Assembly (NCBI GenBank): GCA_022828595.1
Contig: JAKGHH010000006.1
Location: 10,478,633 to 10,542,632, forward strand
DNA: 64,000 nt
Origin: Nelumbo lutea
Taxonomy: Eukaryota; Streptophyta; Magnoliopsida; Proteales; Nelumbonaceae
Direction: 5' to 3'
Shown: positions 25,483 through 38,133 of the stretch, in pieces
How the letters are laid out: every line of letters starts with the position of its first letter
Numbering within the stretch: the first letter of the stretch is position 1
Notes under the pieces: model-generated
The model's input: the letters and a program-made list of their open reading frames with translations, nothing else
The model's database searches: none
What the model was told of the DNA's origin: nothing
Position numbers and translations under genes: made by a program

Positions 25483-26021
25483 CTTGTTTGGAATTCTAAA
25501 ATTCAATTCCAGTTCCATGCAATAGACCCTAAAGAGTTTATTAGCCATCAAATGTATTATTTATTAAGCTTAACAATGTCAAAAATATTAAAGTGATTCA
25601 TGATTTGCCCAAAAATTGTCAAAAAGATCATAAAGAAATTAAAGAGGAAAAACCTTTGGTTCCTTGACCGATTTTACAAAGTAAACCATTTAAAGGTCAA
25701 ATTGTTCATTCCTCACCTATAAAGCATATTCCTCATCAAGACAATACCTGCTTAATACTGGCTTTGTTGGGTTCAAGCAGTATTTGTTCATTAGCCTATT
25801 CTCCTGCTTTAATTGTCAATTCTCTTAGGTGAATATAATTAGCATATACTAATGTGAACTAAATTTGTATGATAACAATTAGGGTACATGATGCATTAAT
25901 ATCACAATTATCCACTTTGTTTTTTTGGTAAAACACAGTTATCCATTCAAATAGATAGAGTTGAGGGTGTTATAAGATTGAAAGTTTCATAAACAAGGAA
26001 CAGCCTTGAGTTACCTAATAG

Positions 26022-29013
26022 CTAGAAAAGATTGTTATATTGGTTAGTGAGACTATTCTTTAAGTTGGAATACAGACCAAAGAGAGAGTACTGCCGGAGA
26101 TTCTTCACCTCATACCATGAATTAAGGACCTCATCACTCTTATCCGTACCTGAGAAAGCTAACTGTATGCCAAGGCTGCAATCAAAAGGCCCACCATGGC
26201 TTTGGCAGTTAGAGATTCTAGTTGCACAGTCCTGGAGGTTAAGGCAAATGAAAGATGATTTTCCAGCACATGCTGCACATCCATCCTTCTTCCAATGCAA
26301 GTTTTGAAGGGTTCCTTTTTGGAATTCAAGTACCTTCGCATACACAGTAACAACTTTGATAATGATTAATGAGTCCATACGAAAACATGACTGGTTATGC
26401 CTGTATCTCCATTCAATGCTCTTACCAAAGTAAAGCTAGTTATTATATAGGAACTGTTTGCAACAAAAGTGGGTTGTGATCTTGCTGCATATTTCCGTCC
26501 AGCAAATGCTACCATGTATCCACCATACATATCCTGGAAATTGAATAAAAATTGCAGTACTAGACTAATTATTTTGTACTAGGAAATTGTCAGTAAATAC
26601 ATGATAAACTTGTAATATCAACTCCAGCCAGCTTCTTGTAGATTGTCAAACATAATGGTTAGTAAACCAATTCCTTCATGTTCAAATCTAGGAAACCAAA
26701 AATTGATTTTGGTCCAGTGGCTCATATTTGCACCAAGAATGCTTGTCTTGGTAATATAGTACAAAACTAACATACAGATTCATGGACAAAGGTGGTAATG
26801 ATTTAGTTGAAAGTCAAATAAACTAGTAATTCGATGAAAAATAACCATCAGATGACAACCTGGAATGCTGTAACCAATCCCAGTATCAACCCAAAGATTA
26901 TTGTGGATGTTTACAATTAGAGAAACTATGAGATCTGAATTCATAGTTTTCATAGATTCATATAGGTCAATGTACTTGAGTACATCGTGCATGGTAGTAT
27001 AATTAATGTGGTCATGGGTTTAAGGACAACACAATGAATTCTAGACAAAAAATACAACACTCAAAAATGCACAGAATTATAATAGCTAATCCAATCTCCC
27101 ATGTCTAGCATATATCCCTCATAATAACAATGCTATATCATACAAAAGTTTATCAAGCTATATATAGAATTACAACCCTGAGGCAATGTATCTTCACATG
27201 AAGTAGTTGAAATAAGATGTATGCAAACATGTGAACAAGTTAGACACAAAGAACAATTCTCTACTATGCATAATGGGTCCATTTCACATGTATGAAACCA
27301 ATGAATGTAAAGTTTGCATACATCAAATTTAGGCTTGTCAGGTATGCAATTCTTGGGTCTTCATAGTTGGAACAATAATTAATGGAGAAAAGGACAAGGG
27401 CAATGAAGACCATATGGAAAACCAAGTGTCAGGGATGACAAAGAGTTCATGATATTTGAAGCATCTCTAAACATCCATTTGACATAAAATAGGTAGAATT
27501 TCATGTAAGATTATAAGATTATTAATTGAAGATGAGGTGTCCAAAACTGGTCCATATCTCAGAAGATGAAGGTATTAGATGCACCAAAAAAATCAAGAGG
27601 TAGTTAAGGGCAAATTGGATTGATTGTTTTCTTTTTTCAAGGAGTCTTTACTTCAAACTATTCATTGTGTTGGTGCCTCTAATTCTAGTTATGATCCATG
27701 ATCCACTCTGACCAGAATTGAGAAAAATCTAAAGGGAAAATTTCCAGTGGTCTATGGTGGAAAATTTCATGGAATGGACCCACATCAATATAGGATCCAA
27801 CCCGAATATAAACCTTATTAGGGCTTGGTTCTCTTATATATCTCATTGTATTTTGTGGAGTAAACTTTTTTGTATCTTGAGAATATGTGAGAGGCCGAGT
27901 GTGAGGAGAAATGGGTGCGTTGGGGCCAAAGTTTGGTGAGAGAGGTTGTGAACACTATGAATGTAGTTTTATAGTGGATTTCATCTCCTCTGATGCCCTA
28001 TGGACATAAGCTATAAAGCTTAACCACGTAAATCTCTATGTGTGCTTGAGTATTTTGTTTTTTCTTTTTTGCTCTTTTTATTTTCTGTACTTGTCAATTG
28101 TATTTCTGGATACCGCTTTGAATTTGTTAGTTCTGCAACACTACTCAGGAGAAGGTATAAACATTTTTGGCTTTTAGCACAATTGCATAATGAGCATACT
28201 TGGACTATTTGGAAATAAATCAAATCTTTCAATTCACCTTACTATCCATTTATTCTCCTATGCATATCAACCTAGTGAGACAAAACTTTGTATTATCTTG
28301 GAATAAAATATAGGGTACCAAGTCATGAAGATGGTGCAATGAGAGAGCGCATAGTTGTGAGTCTAAAAATTCAGCTCCATTGGACAATTAGAAAATCTAT
28401 TTCTTACAACTTTTCGCTGTTTTCAATAGTTTTGTATTCTGTATGGACTAGGAGGGCTTAATAATTAGACATCCGAACTAATTTCCCCAACTTTTGGCTG
28501 CCCATGCATTTTCTTTTTCTTTTTGAATTCATGGAACTAAGATATACAGAACATCCAATGGTAATGGTAATGCCACTCTCACAGGCTAATATTCCTTTTT
28601 CTTTTTTGATAACAGGAAAATCACCAAATTTGGGCCTTCACTAATGAAATCTCAAATGATGTCAGGGGTTAAGGGAAAAGGGCATTTCAGTTTTTTTTTT
28701 TTTTTCAGGTACGTACCGGAGAGAATTTGCTGCCGTTGATGGTAAGTAGAGAAATCTCATCTACCTTTGGCCTAAATACAGCAAGCTGAGCAATTTTGGT
28801 TGAAAGCGATAGACGTCGATCACAAGGTGAAAGCTGTATCTTCTCAAAGAAAAACGATTCTTTGGAGGAGAATGCTAACCCGAGGGTAAAACCATCGGAT
28901 TTCAGAATTTTAGCATCTGAGCAGGGATCATAGATATCATTCGTATCCCATGCATCCACTGAAGTTGTTATCACCACGATCATAATCAGTGTCATTATCG
29001 GGACAGTCCTCAT
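26022..29013 (-). CDS. Expp1-like secreted cysteine-rich protein, three exons
   Basis: A minus-strand gene assembled from splice sites: exon 1 29013-28717, exon 2 26533-26426, exon 3 26333-26022. All junctions are phase 0 with GT/AG ends (donors GTACGT and GTAAGA), giving 238 residues. Exon 1 starts MRTVPIMTLIMIVVITTSVD, a signal peptide with likely cleavage after VDA. It continues DPCSDAKILKSDGF and AQLAVFRPKVDEISLLTING. Exon 2 gives GGYMVAFAGRKYAARS. Exon 3 gives VLEFQKGTLQNLHWKKDGCA and ends YNNLF. Several paired cysteines suggest disulfides outside the cell. This matches the conserved plant Expp1 protein family (Arabidopsis At3g44150, from memory), whose function is not known. The first intron is 2.18 kb; no extra exon was seen in it. 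An upstream ATG at 29178 is in frame but would spoil the signal peptide. Confidence 0.88.
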
Positions 29014-30074
29014 AATGGCTATTGCTGCAGCTTCATCAAAAACAAAAAAAGGAATCCTACTCGTTAGATACAGAAGAGCATTATAGCAATCTTTAGAAAT
29101 TGAAATTCTATACACATCAAATAAAAGATCCAGGAATCTAATTGATAATTTAAAAAGAATCAACGTAGACAGAAACATAGGAAATAAGAACTGGGCAACA
29201 ATTAGAAGAGCATGTGTCTGAGCTTCCTATTCAAACAATTTTATGCAATTAAGCAGCGTGGCATATGGCGTCAACACAAAATCTAAGGTCCGGTGGAAAT
29301 ATTAATAAAAGAAAACAGAAAATAGTTTCTGGAAATACTGCGAGAGGACGAAACACACAAGTGATGATGATTCGTGGAGCCGAGTTTCAAATTTTCAGTT
29401 GAAGGGTTTCCTTTGGATCGGCTATTGCCGCTTCAAATGAAGGAACACGAGAAAGCGTTAGAAAAAATCAAAGAGAGATGGCTGATGAAATTTGATGGAA
29501 TGGAGCAGTGGAGCACCATTCCGTTCATGCTGGATTTACGGGTATATTTGATGGGATGGACCTCGATACCTCGACTCCCCTCAGCTTTTGTCAAACTCAA
29601 GCAAAGAAGCCCAAGGAAGGGTGAAATCCCCGCTTAGTACGAACGAAACGAGGTAAGGCAGCCATCTGGCCCGGCTTTCAACCGTCAAACCGGCATTTAA
29701 CAAACTTTTGAAATCGTCCATGGCAAACACGCTTCAAAGAGACTAACCATAATCAGTTTTTTTTTTTTTTTTTCATCCCTAAGACCCACAAATCCTCCCC
29801 ATAATTAAGCAGGAAATTTTGAGCAATTCAGTGTCTGAAATGACATGCTGATGGGATTTCTCATAGTTTGGTTGGATTTTGGTTTTTGCCATACGGTTTT
29901 TCAAATCAGAGTAGTTATAAATGATCTTACTGGAGCAGTTGGCTTCACTTTCCTAGACAAACATTACTTACCCAAGCTTACAGTTCGAAGCATTTCCAGA
30001 GGAGAAGATTCAAGTTTGCTTGAATCTAAGAAATAGCTACAACTAAAAGCCTCGGGGGCGCTTCTTCAGGAATT

Positions 30075-31242
30075 CCATCTTCCTTCTTCAAGGTTTTCCT
30101 TCCTAATGTCAGCTCAGAACGATTGGTACTTTCCTTCTTTACTATTGCCTTGTGTTACATTGTTGTGGGATCCTTTAAATGAAACTCCAATTGCAGTACT
30201 GGTGGCGTTCTGAATCGTTTCTTAACTGTTTGCAGAAAATCCCACCAGCATTCTTGAAACACATGCAAGGCCAAACCTCTGGAACCGTTTCCTTAACAGG
30301 TCCAAGTGGGAACGTATGGCTTGTCAATTTGATTGGGACTACTGACGGGTTGTTTCTTAAACAAGGTTGGAACATCTTTCTGAAGGATCATTTCATAGAA
30401 TTTGGCGATTTCTTTGTTTTCAGATACGATGGGAATCTGTGTTTTGATGTGCAAGTATTCGATCAAACTGCATGTGAGAAAGAAGCTGCATTCCGCGCCA
30501 AATGTAGCCAAGTCAATAGCGATTTTGTACAGTATAATGGGATGAAAAGAGTGAGAGGCAAGGAACCAGAGATCGTGTATGGATCATCACTTAAGCCTTT
30601 TGAGGTTGTGATCAAGAGGAAGAGAGTTAGCTCTCCTCAAGTCACTCAATTTAGTTCGGGGAGGGGAAAAGTAAAATCAACTAGTAACGTAATCGTTTCT
30701 GATGAGAGTGGATGCCGAAGAGAAGAAGCAGCTGCGACTTAAACAAACCAAGAATCTGATTTCCTAAGTGAAAGAAAACGGGGAAGGCCACGGAAGATTT
30801 TTGCTAGCTTGAAACGATTCTCTCCTTCAGATAATGCTTGCGACAATTACCGAGGTACGAGTGATGTAAAAACTCCGAGTTGATTCACAACGAAACGTAT
30901 ATTACTATGTGTTTGTACATGCCTAGTATCTGATTCAGATGTAATCTATAATTTTGAGAATGTCATTGTAACCTGTCAACATGAATATGCTCCCTTTAAT
31001 ATCTAATAAGATGAGCTTGTGAAACTATGCAGGGCTAGTCAACCGAGAAAAAGTCAATATAGCTGATGTTGAGCTGCCTGCTTGTGAGATGGGTTCATAT
31101 GCCGGAGGCTATTTTCCATGGAGGAAATTGACATCTCAAGAGACAAGAGAAGAAGTTCAGAGAGCAGCTGTCTTTTTCTTCCGAATTCCCTTACGTTGTG
31201 AGTTGTATGAAGAAGTATAATGTGGGAGTGCCCTCTGTTCTG
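30075..31242 (+). pseudogene. REM-type B3 gene, broken copy
   Basis: The exon pattern matches the intact gene at 47900: exon 1 30075-30125 (SSFFKVFLPNVSSERL), exon 2 30236-30854, exon 3 31033-31242, with GT/AG borders. Exon 2 carries a clear B3 domain (KIPPAFLKHMQGQTSGT, FGDFFVFRYDGNL). There are three lesions. Exon 1 has no in-frame ATG after the upstream stop near 30027. A TAA at 30740-30742 cuts exon 2, although the same frame stays open beyond it and holds an AT-hook KRGRPRK (30776-30796). A shift near 31170 in exon 3 separates EEVQRAA from the second-B3 line EFPYVVSCMKKYNVGVPSVL. The nearest terminal B3 exons are 9 and 14 kb downstream. A truncated B3-only protein of about 190 residues could still be made if another start is used, but pseudogene is more likely. 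Confidence 0.8.
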
Positions 31243-32051
31243 GTAAAGTTTGTTTAATTTCTTTGCTTCCTCCTATTGTTCTTATAGTGAATGTTTTTAA
31301 TTATTGATTCAATAAGCGGTTGATTACCAAAAAAAAAAAAAAAGATTCTATAATCGGTTGACATTTTATTTGCAGTAGATATGTTTATATAAGGGAGCTA
31401 CAATTAGTGTGGCACCTAAAACTCCAACTTCCTGGCCCTTGGATCTTCAAACTTGAATTTAGATGGCCTTTGTATTCTGCGTCATGGAATTGTTTGATTA
31501 CGACATTATAGGATACTTAATGTTTTCTCTACCTTTTCCCCTTGTCTTATCGATTCATGACAAAATGTTAGGATTTGAAGATCCACTTATATGGGAATTA
31601 GCATTTTAGCTATGCTATTGGATATTGAGGTAAGGAATCTGATATACTTTAGTTCTTTTGAGCTTTGGTGTTGTAAGGAAACATGATTGTGGTTTGATGA
31701 CAACAAGAAATAGAGATAAATAATATAAAATCACAACCACAAGAATGCAGGAGTTTATGTGGTTGGCTCTGCAAACTGCCAACATCTACTGAAAAAGATG
31801 AAAAAATCCATTAAATATTTGGGGAGATAATAATGAATATCAACCAAAAAGAGACAAAAAGTAACTGTCTTCCCCAAAACATAACTTCCTTCTCAAATCC
31901 ATACTCGTCCAAAGAGATACACTTCTTTGATACCAATCTCAAAAGAAGGATCTCTACACCAAAACCTTGGAACTCAAACATGGGCTACAAACTATGTAGA
32001 ACCTCAAAACTTGCAGCCAAAGAACAGCTGGTGAAGAACCTCCTACAGATT

Positions 32052-33819
32052 ATGTCTTGGGTTTGCTCCCTACTTATATGATGTTTCTCTTTCCTATCCC
32101 CACTCAAGTACCAGCTCTGCTGGAAAACAGATAGAGAGACTTTTTGTGGCAGGGTTGGAAAGAGGAGTTCAAAATTCGGTCATCTGGAATAAACTGTCAC
32201 CCTAAATCTAGGGGAGGTTTGGGGGTTAGAAGCTTGAATTCATTTAAGACTGCAGTGATTGGAAGTGGTTTTAGGGTTATAATGAGGAAAGGATAGTTTA
32301 TGAAGGCAGATCATTAATTTGAAGTATGGGTCAGGGGATGGAACCTGGGATCCAGGGGAGATTACTTCTCCATACAGTTGTGCTCTTTTGACAGGGATTC
32401 AGAAGTCCTATACTAAATTCATGAAGGGAAACGGTTAAAGAGTCTTTACCTCAGTTTTATCAATTAGCCCTGAACAAGGAAGCATGGATGGTTAATGTGT
32501 TCAGATCCCATGGAGACTCAACTTGTTGGAATCCCACCTTCAGGAGAAGCTTTAATGATTGGAAGTTGGACCTGTTAGTAGAATTGCTTAAAAAGATTTA
32601 CTGTTACATGCCTGATAGAGAAATGATGGACAGGAGCGTTTGGAGGTGGAACAGACCAGGAAAGTTCACAGTCAAGTCTTTATACAACATTTAACTTATT
32701 TAAGGAGAGAGATACTTCTCCTGTTTCAAGGATATGACAATCAATTGCTCCCCCAAGGGTAGCATTTTTATGTGGATAGCAGTACTTAACAGGGTTTTTA
32801 CGATTGATAATTTTTTGAAGAGAGGCTTGGCTGTTAACCATACCCTTTGTTCTATGTGCAATGAGTGCCCTGAATCTGTAAATCACTTATTTCTTCACTG
32901 CAGGTTGGTTTGGAGAATATGGTGCAGAGCAGAATGTTCAATTTCTTTGAAGTAAAGTTATGTTTACTGAAAATCTGGAGGGTCTATTATGAATCTGGCA
33001 TTGTAGATGCTGCCATATAGAGCAAACATTTATTTTGTACAGCCTATTTATTTTGTATTCATATTATCTTTCCATAAGAAGATTGTATAGCTGTAGGTAG
33101 AGATAAATCAGCCTTAAATCTCTGTAAATCAGTATAGCTGTAGGTAGAGACAAATCAATCTTTAATTATTGTATATTCAGTTATATATTCAAGGAAATCA
33201 GAATGAAAAGGCATTGAGCCATTCAATCAAAATTCTGTCGAAGGAAAAGTTATCAGCAGAGATAAAGAGAGTTAGCCGAGGAGGCTTTGTATTTTTACCT
33301 CTTGCTGTATTTTATTTTATCTTGTACACTATTTCTTCTCTTGTACACCAAGGACAATTTGGTCCTTTTACAGTTTAATAAAAATATCTTTCTTAAGGTG
33401 TCAACCTCTCCATTGGACACACCCACAAATCTGCTGCTGTCTCTCCTTTTTCTTGGGTTTACAGACTCAGATCAGACTCTGACGAGCATTTGGCTGGCTT
33501 TAGCAGAAAACGTAAGGTTGTTTGGAGGGTGATCCCTCTGATAGTGATTTGGACTACTTGGACAGAGAGGAATAATCACATATTCAATGATTCCATCTTA
33601 ATAGAGAAATTGATGATTAAATCTCTGAGGTAGATTGCATTCTTAAATAGCAGTGCATAGGGTGTTTAAAGGAATTCCACAAGGATTTTTGTGATTGGAG
33701 GTCTGCTCTTGTATCTAACATAAAGAATCTTGTATATTTTTTGCATAGTGAAATACTTTTATACTGTTTCTCTTCGCTCCTTGCAATGAGGTTCTTTTTG
33801 TTTAACATAATACCTATAC
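32052..33819 (+). pseudogene. LINE ORF2 3' region within block A
   Basis: This is DNA absent from block B, where the text passes from 'cctacaga' to 'cccttttccttgtacc' with only ~60 bases between. It encodes the end of a plant L1-type ORF2: PKSRGGLGVRSLNSF, then the zinc-finger line CSMCNECPESVNHLFLHC (about 32850-32905), then VIWTTWTERNNHIFND (about 33545-33590). Many stops and shifts are present. The stretch from about 32955 to 33440 interrupts the match and may be a separate insertion. It contains a TATA-like line and a repeated TATAGCTGTAGGTAGAGA, which recalls copia LTRs, but no clean ends were found. Confidence 0.7.
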
Positions 33820-34669
33820 CCTTTTCCTTGTACCAGAAGAAGAGTCCAATAGGAAAGTGATTAGTTTTTAAATAGGAAACTTTGAAAGAGACTATGTGAC
33901 TTGCCTCTGAATTCAAGGCATTGTTCCCAAGTTCCCAACTGTTGGCTTTGTTTTGACACTCCAAGCTAAATGATGAAAGCATTCCAAATTACTTGTTTAT
34001 GCTAAAGCTTGATAACTGCAAGACTGAAGGGATGATATTGGCACCAAAAAAATCTGTTGATCTCCACCCTTTGTATCACCAACTCTACAGCACATGTAAG
34101 CAAGAATCATAAAAGCAATTCATTCTGTTGGTTTTCCATATCATTCTTAAGGATGGAAGCAAACCATTAAAAATGCCACTACGCAATGTTGCTCCCATCT
34201 GTTTGGGGTCTTAGCATGGTTGATTGGATATGGACCTAACCTTTGAACAAATACCTCTGTGGTAAAGAAAAAATAAAACCTCCCCTAACCAAAGAAAATC
34301 CTGCACTCCTACTACATGGAGGACTTGTCTGCATGTGCTCTCATATTTTAACCACTTGGAGGGATGGCACAGACAATCCAGCTTCATCAAATAGGGTGGA
34401 ATAACAACTCTCTCACTTCTCCAGTCCATGTCAAGTCTACCATATGAGTTACATTTAGCCCGAACATCTAAGAGAATGTAAATTTACTTCCACTGAGATA
34501 CTATGTTAGAACTTGTTCTTTAATGAGCTAATGCTTGGTACTTTTTTTCCAATTTTTCTGTTTCTAAGGACTTTGACAATAAAATGGTATTTTCCTTCTC
34601 TTTTTTTCCTTTTTATTTTTATTGGACAATGCAAATGCAGTTTCAATTTAAGATATTCTAGTACAACCT

Positions 34670-35002
34670 TGTAGAGGAGATGGGCCGAATGGCCCATAGA
34701 CTGTCACTTCATGTTATGTTATGTTTCTCTCTGTTATGGGCCTTATTCTGAGCCCATACTCTGTAGTGTTCTGTTTTTTATATTTTTCTGCCCACTCAAG
34801 GGTCTCTCTGTAATTTATCAAAGATTAACTTAATAAAAGAGTATTAGAGTGTTAGAGGGAGGTTAAGTTCGAACTCCTCATCCTCTAAATCTCCTTGCCG
34901 CAATTCTCTCTCTCTCTTCTTCTCTAATCTTCTCTAATCTTCTCTTGTTAGTTTTTCTGGTTTTCTAGCACAGTCCCATACTTCTAGGATTGTTTTTCAA
35001 CT
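34670..35002 (+). repeat. 5' LTR of copia element
   Basis: 333 bp. The first 25 bases hold a palindrome, ATGGGCC-GAAT-GGCCCAT. By eye it differs from the 3' LTR at about a dozen positions plus one small CT-repeat indel, so the insertion is recent relative to the block duplication. Confidence 0.95.
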
Positions 35003-35014
35003 TGGTATCAGAGC
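35003..35014 (+). other. Primer-binding site
   Basis: TGGTATCAGAGC, complementary to the 3' end of initiator methionine tRNA as in most plant copia elements. It abuts the LTR end directly. Confidence 0.9.
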
Positions 35015-35863
35015 GGGTCTTACTTGGCGTGTCCCTCATGTGGTTCTAGTTCAACCAACTGCATGAAGAGGTTCTAGGGCTGAATGTTTACAGTCATTCG
35101 CCTGGTTCTTGGAGGTCATTGGAGGGTGCCCAAGTTTCTATATACTTGGAGAAGGGTTCGGTGACCAGGAAGAATCAGAGAGCAAGTTTTTTTAGCCTGA
35201 TTTGAAATCAGAGAAAAGGGATTTCGAAGCTAGCTCAGAGAACAAAGAGTTCGGCTTGGTTTGAAGTTCAAACCAGAGATACTATAAGTTGTTTTCTCAG
35301 TTCTTTGCTGAGTTATTTTTTTGTTATTTGGGAGGATTGTTAAAGCATTCAAAGCACACCTCCATTCGGCCCACTGTTGCTGGACTGATTTCTGAGTTAT
35401 TCTGGAAGTGTTGTTCGCTGTTATTGGGCTTCCAAACTGCTGAAAAAACTGATTTAAATTAAGTGGTACAAGCCTCTACTTTAGTTCAGCTGCTTCTTGG
35501 ACCTAGACAAAGTGCTCTTGAAGTGATTTCTGCTTGTTAACAGTGAAGTGTTGATTGTTGCATACATAGTGTTTGTAAAAGGTCATCTTAGGTACTGTGG
35601 ACTATTTTCTTTGTTCTCCTTGGGAAATTATTGTTAGGAACCAAGAATACATATTGTTTGGAAGCCTACTGATTGTTCCTTGAAGGCTAAACCAGGGTTT
35701 CTTCTCTTTGAAAGTGCTGCCACCGAACTTGGTTCTCACGGCTGTCAGTTCTGAACTGAGTTTGTGTGTTGCTGTGTTTGCTATTATTTCAACTCAATCT
35801 GAGTTCTTTGAAGTTAGATCACTTTTAAAGGCTTTCCGAAACCCTAATTGAAGTTATTACATA

Positions 35864-37474
35864 ATGGACTACTCAGAAATTGAGAACAAGAGCACTGGTG
35901 AATATGGACATAATTCGAGAACTACAATTGATTCCTTGTTGGCTGTAACTACAGTTAAATTGGATGGAACCAATTATTTGGCATGGTCACAATCCGTAAA
36001 AATTCATATTTGCAGTAGAGGAAAGTAGGGGTTTATCTCTGGGAGCAAAAAAGCTCCCCTAGAGGAGGATCCCTCTTATGAGAAATGGGTGCAGGAGAAT
36101 TACACAGTGATTGGGTGGCTTGTGAACTCAATGCAGCCACAGATTAGCCAACATTACCTGTGGATGAACTCGGCTAAAGAAATATGAGATAGTGTTGCAG
36201 AAACTTACTCCCAGAAGTTGAATGTTGCCAGAGCCTACAAACTGAGAAGTGATGTGAAGAATCTAAGGCAGGGGGAGAAGTCACTTGCAACATACTTGTC
36301 AACCCTGAAATCTCTATGGCAAGAGATTGATTTGATAGAGGCTGTGACATGGGATACCCCCAAGGATGCTGAAACATACAGGAAATTGGTTGGAAGGAAT
36401 AAGGCCCATAACAAAGAGAAACATAACATAACATGCAGTGACAATCTATGGGCCATTCGGCCCATCTCCTCTGCAAATCAAAACATCTTGTCCAAGGAAG
36501 ATGTTTCATTGTCACAAGCATATACTTTGGTCAGCAGTGAAGAAAGTAGGAGGCAAGTGCAGGTTCAAGGAGTCGGTATCAATGATCATTTTGCAAATAT
36601 GGGAATTAAACCCAAAGGGGTTACAGGAGCTCATAGTGGCACAGGAAGGAAGGATGTGGTGTGTGAATATTGTAAGAAGCCGAAACACACAAAGGACAAG
36701 TGCTGGGAATTGCATCCCAATCTTGTACCTAACAGATTCCAAAAGAAGAATGATAGTAGAAAGACAAGAAGTGCACATGCAGCCACAAGCACAGATACAG
36801 AGGTTGAGTCTACCAGTGCACAGTTGGCAGCCATGAAAGCTGAATATGAGAAGTTTGGAAAGATGATCAGCCAGCTTGAAGGTGTAACTTCATCATCCAT
36901 CCCTTCTGGAAGTCCAGCCACCATTGCATTTGCTCACTCAGGTATAAGGGCTTCCGCTAACCATGCATCCACCTCAGGTAATCACAAAACCCCTTGGATC
37001 ATAGACTCAGGTGCTTCTGATCACATGACCAACATTTCCACTTTGTTTGTTTCATATGATTTACTTCCTGGTCGTGACAAAATCACCTTAGTTGATGGTT
37101 CTCTTGCCCCTATTTCTGGCAAGGGAACTGTCAAGGCTACAGACTCCTTACTCTTATCTTCCACTCTTCATGTGCCTAAATTAAATACCAACTTATTATC
37201 TGTAAGTAGCCTGACCAAGTCATTGAATTGTTGTGTAACCTTTTTTCCTTCTCACTGTGTGTTTCAGGACCTGAAGTCTCAGAAGGTGATTGGGAGTGGC
37301 CATGAAATGAATGGAATATACTTGCTCGACACCCCTGGCCAATGCTTTGATCATCCCAAGAATGTTGCTTTCAGTTCTACTTTTTTAGAGTCTGTTAGTC
37401 AAATTATGTTGTCATTGTCGGTTGGGTCATTTACCTTTTTCTACTTTAAGCCATTTGTTTCCAAAACTGTTTAA
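35864..37474 (+). pseudogene. Copia gag and protease frame, broken
   Basis: The ATG at 35864 opens a gag frame (LDGTNYLAWSQSVKIHI). It is cut by TAG at 36026-36028 and TGA at 36185-36187, then stays open to 37474. A CCHC zinc knuckle CEYCKKPKHTKDKC lies at about 36663-36703. The aspartic protease motif WIIDSGASDHM follows at about 36994. The piece between YRKLVG and ILSKEDVSLSQAY is foreign: 36397-36475 is an inverted copy of the LTR's first 79 bases. A shift near 37405 separates this frame from the integrase zinc-binding line (GHLPFSTLSHLF). Confidence 0.9.
36397..36475 (-). repeat. Inverted 79-base LTR-end fragment inside gag
   Basis: The reverse complement of these bases matches the first 79 bases of the LTR (34670 onward) with only a few mismatches, from GAATAAGGCCCATAAC through GGGCCATTCGGCCCATCTCC to CTCTGCA. 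It stops exactly at the LTR terminus (TGCAGAGG here, TGTAGAGG in the LTR). It keeps the gag frame open but replaces part of the capsid-like region. Confidence 0.9.
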
Positions 37475-38063
37475 GGGAGTCAGTGTGTCCATTCTCAATT
37501 GTGAGTCCTGTCAGTTGTCAAAGCATTGTAGAAAAAATTACCCTGTGAGCAATAAAAGATCATCTTTTTCTTTTCATATTGTGCACTCTGATGTGTGGGG
37601 GCCTTACCACTTATCCTCTATGGGGGGTTACAGATATGGGGGTTATTCATCAAAGCTCCTATGTTAGAACCCCTGAACAAAATGGAGTTGCTGAGAGAAA
37701 AAATAGACATATTGTTGAAGTCGTAAGGAGCCTTTTGTTTGCCTCACATGTTCCCACAAGATTTTGGGGTGATGCTGTACTTACTGCTACGTTATTATTG
37801 TTTTGATCCAAAGACTGGCACCCGACATGTCTCTATGGATCCAAAGACTGGCACCCCACAGGGGGAGAGTCTGTCACAATTTTTGCCCTTCCTCTTCCTG
37901 TCCCAGTTGAGTCTCTTGACAAACCTGTATCCTCACCAAATGAATCAAAGGAGGATCAATCACTTCATACCTCTTGTCCTAGTGCCCCTATTTCTTTACC
38001 TCCTCATCCTATCCATAATCGCAAAGTATATCAAAGGCAGAGATCCAGGAATGAGCAAGTAGC
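37420..38063 (+). pseudogene. Copia integrase remnant with internal deletions
   Basis: The N-terminal zinc-binding half is present (CESCQLSKHCRKNYPV, FHIVHSDVWGPYHLSSMGGY). The text then jumps, near 37640, to the far end of the core (RTPEQNGVAERKNRHIVEVV). The segment holding most catalytic aspartates is lost; only the Glu of AERKNRH remains. After TRFWGDAVLTAT a second loss joins unrelated downstream sequence with a repeated DPKTGT line. The element cannot make a working integrase. Confidence 0.85.
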
Positions 38064-38133
38064 TTCCCTTACAACAGATGAGGCTCATACATTCCCAATC
38101 ACAGATGAGATAACAGGTACTGCTTCAGCTCCT

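Noticed and set aside
29374..29637. Short frame between the Expp1-like gene and the REM pseudogene
   Set aside because: Has an ATG at 29437 and 66 codons, but no family, no splice support and no clear promoter.
32955..33440. Solo copia LTR inside the LINE scrap
   Set aside because: Copia-like wording (TATAGCTGTAGGTAGAGA twice, a TATA-like line), but no matching TG/CA ends or target duplication found.
36174..36521. Minus-strand frame over gag
   Set aside because: Shadow of gag and of the inverted LTR fragment.
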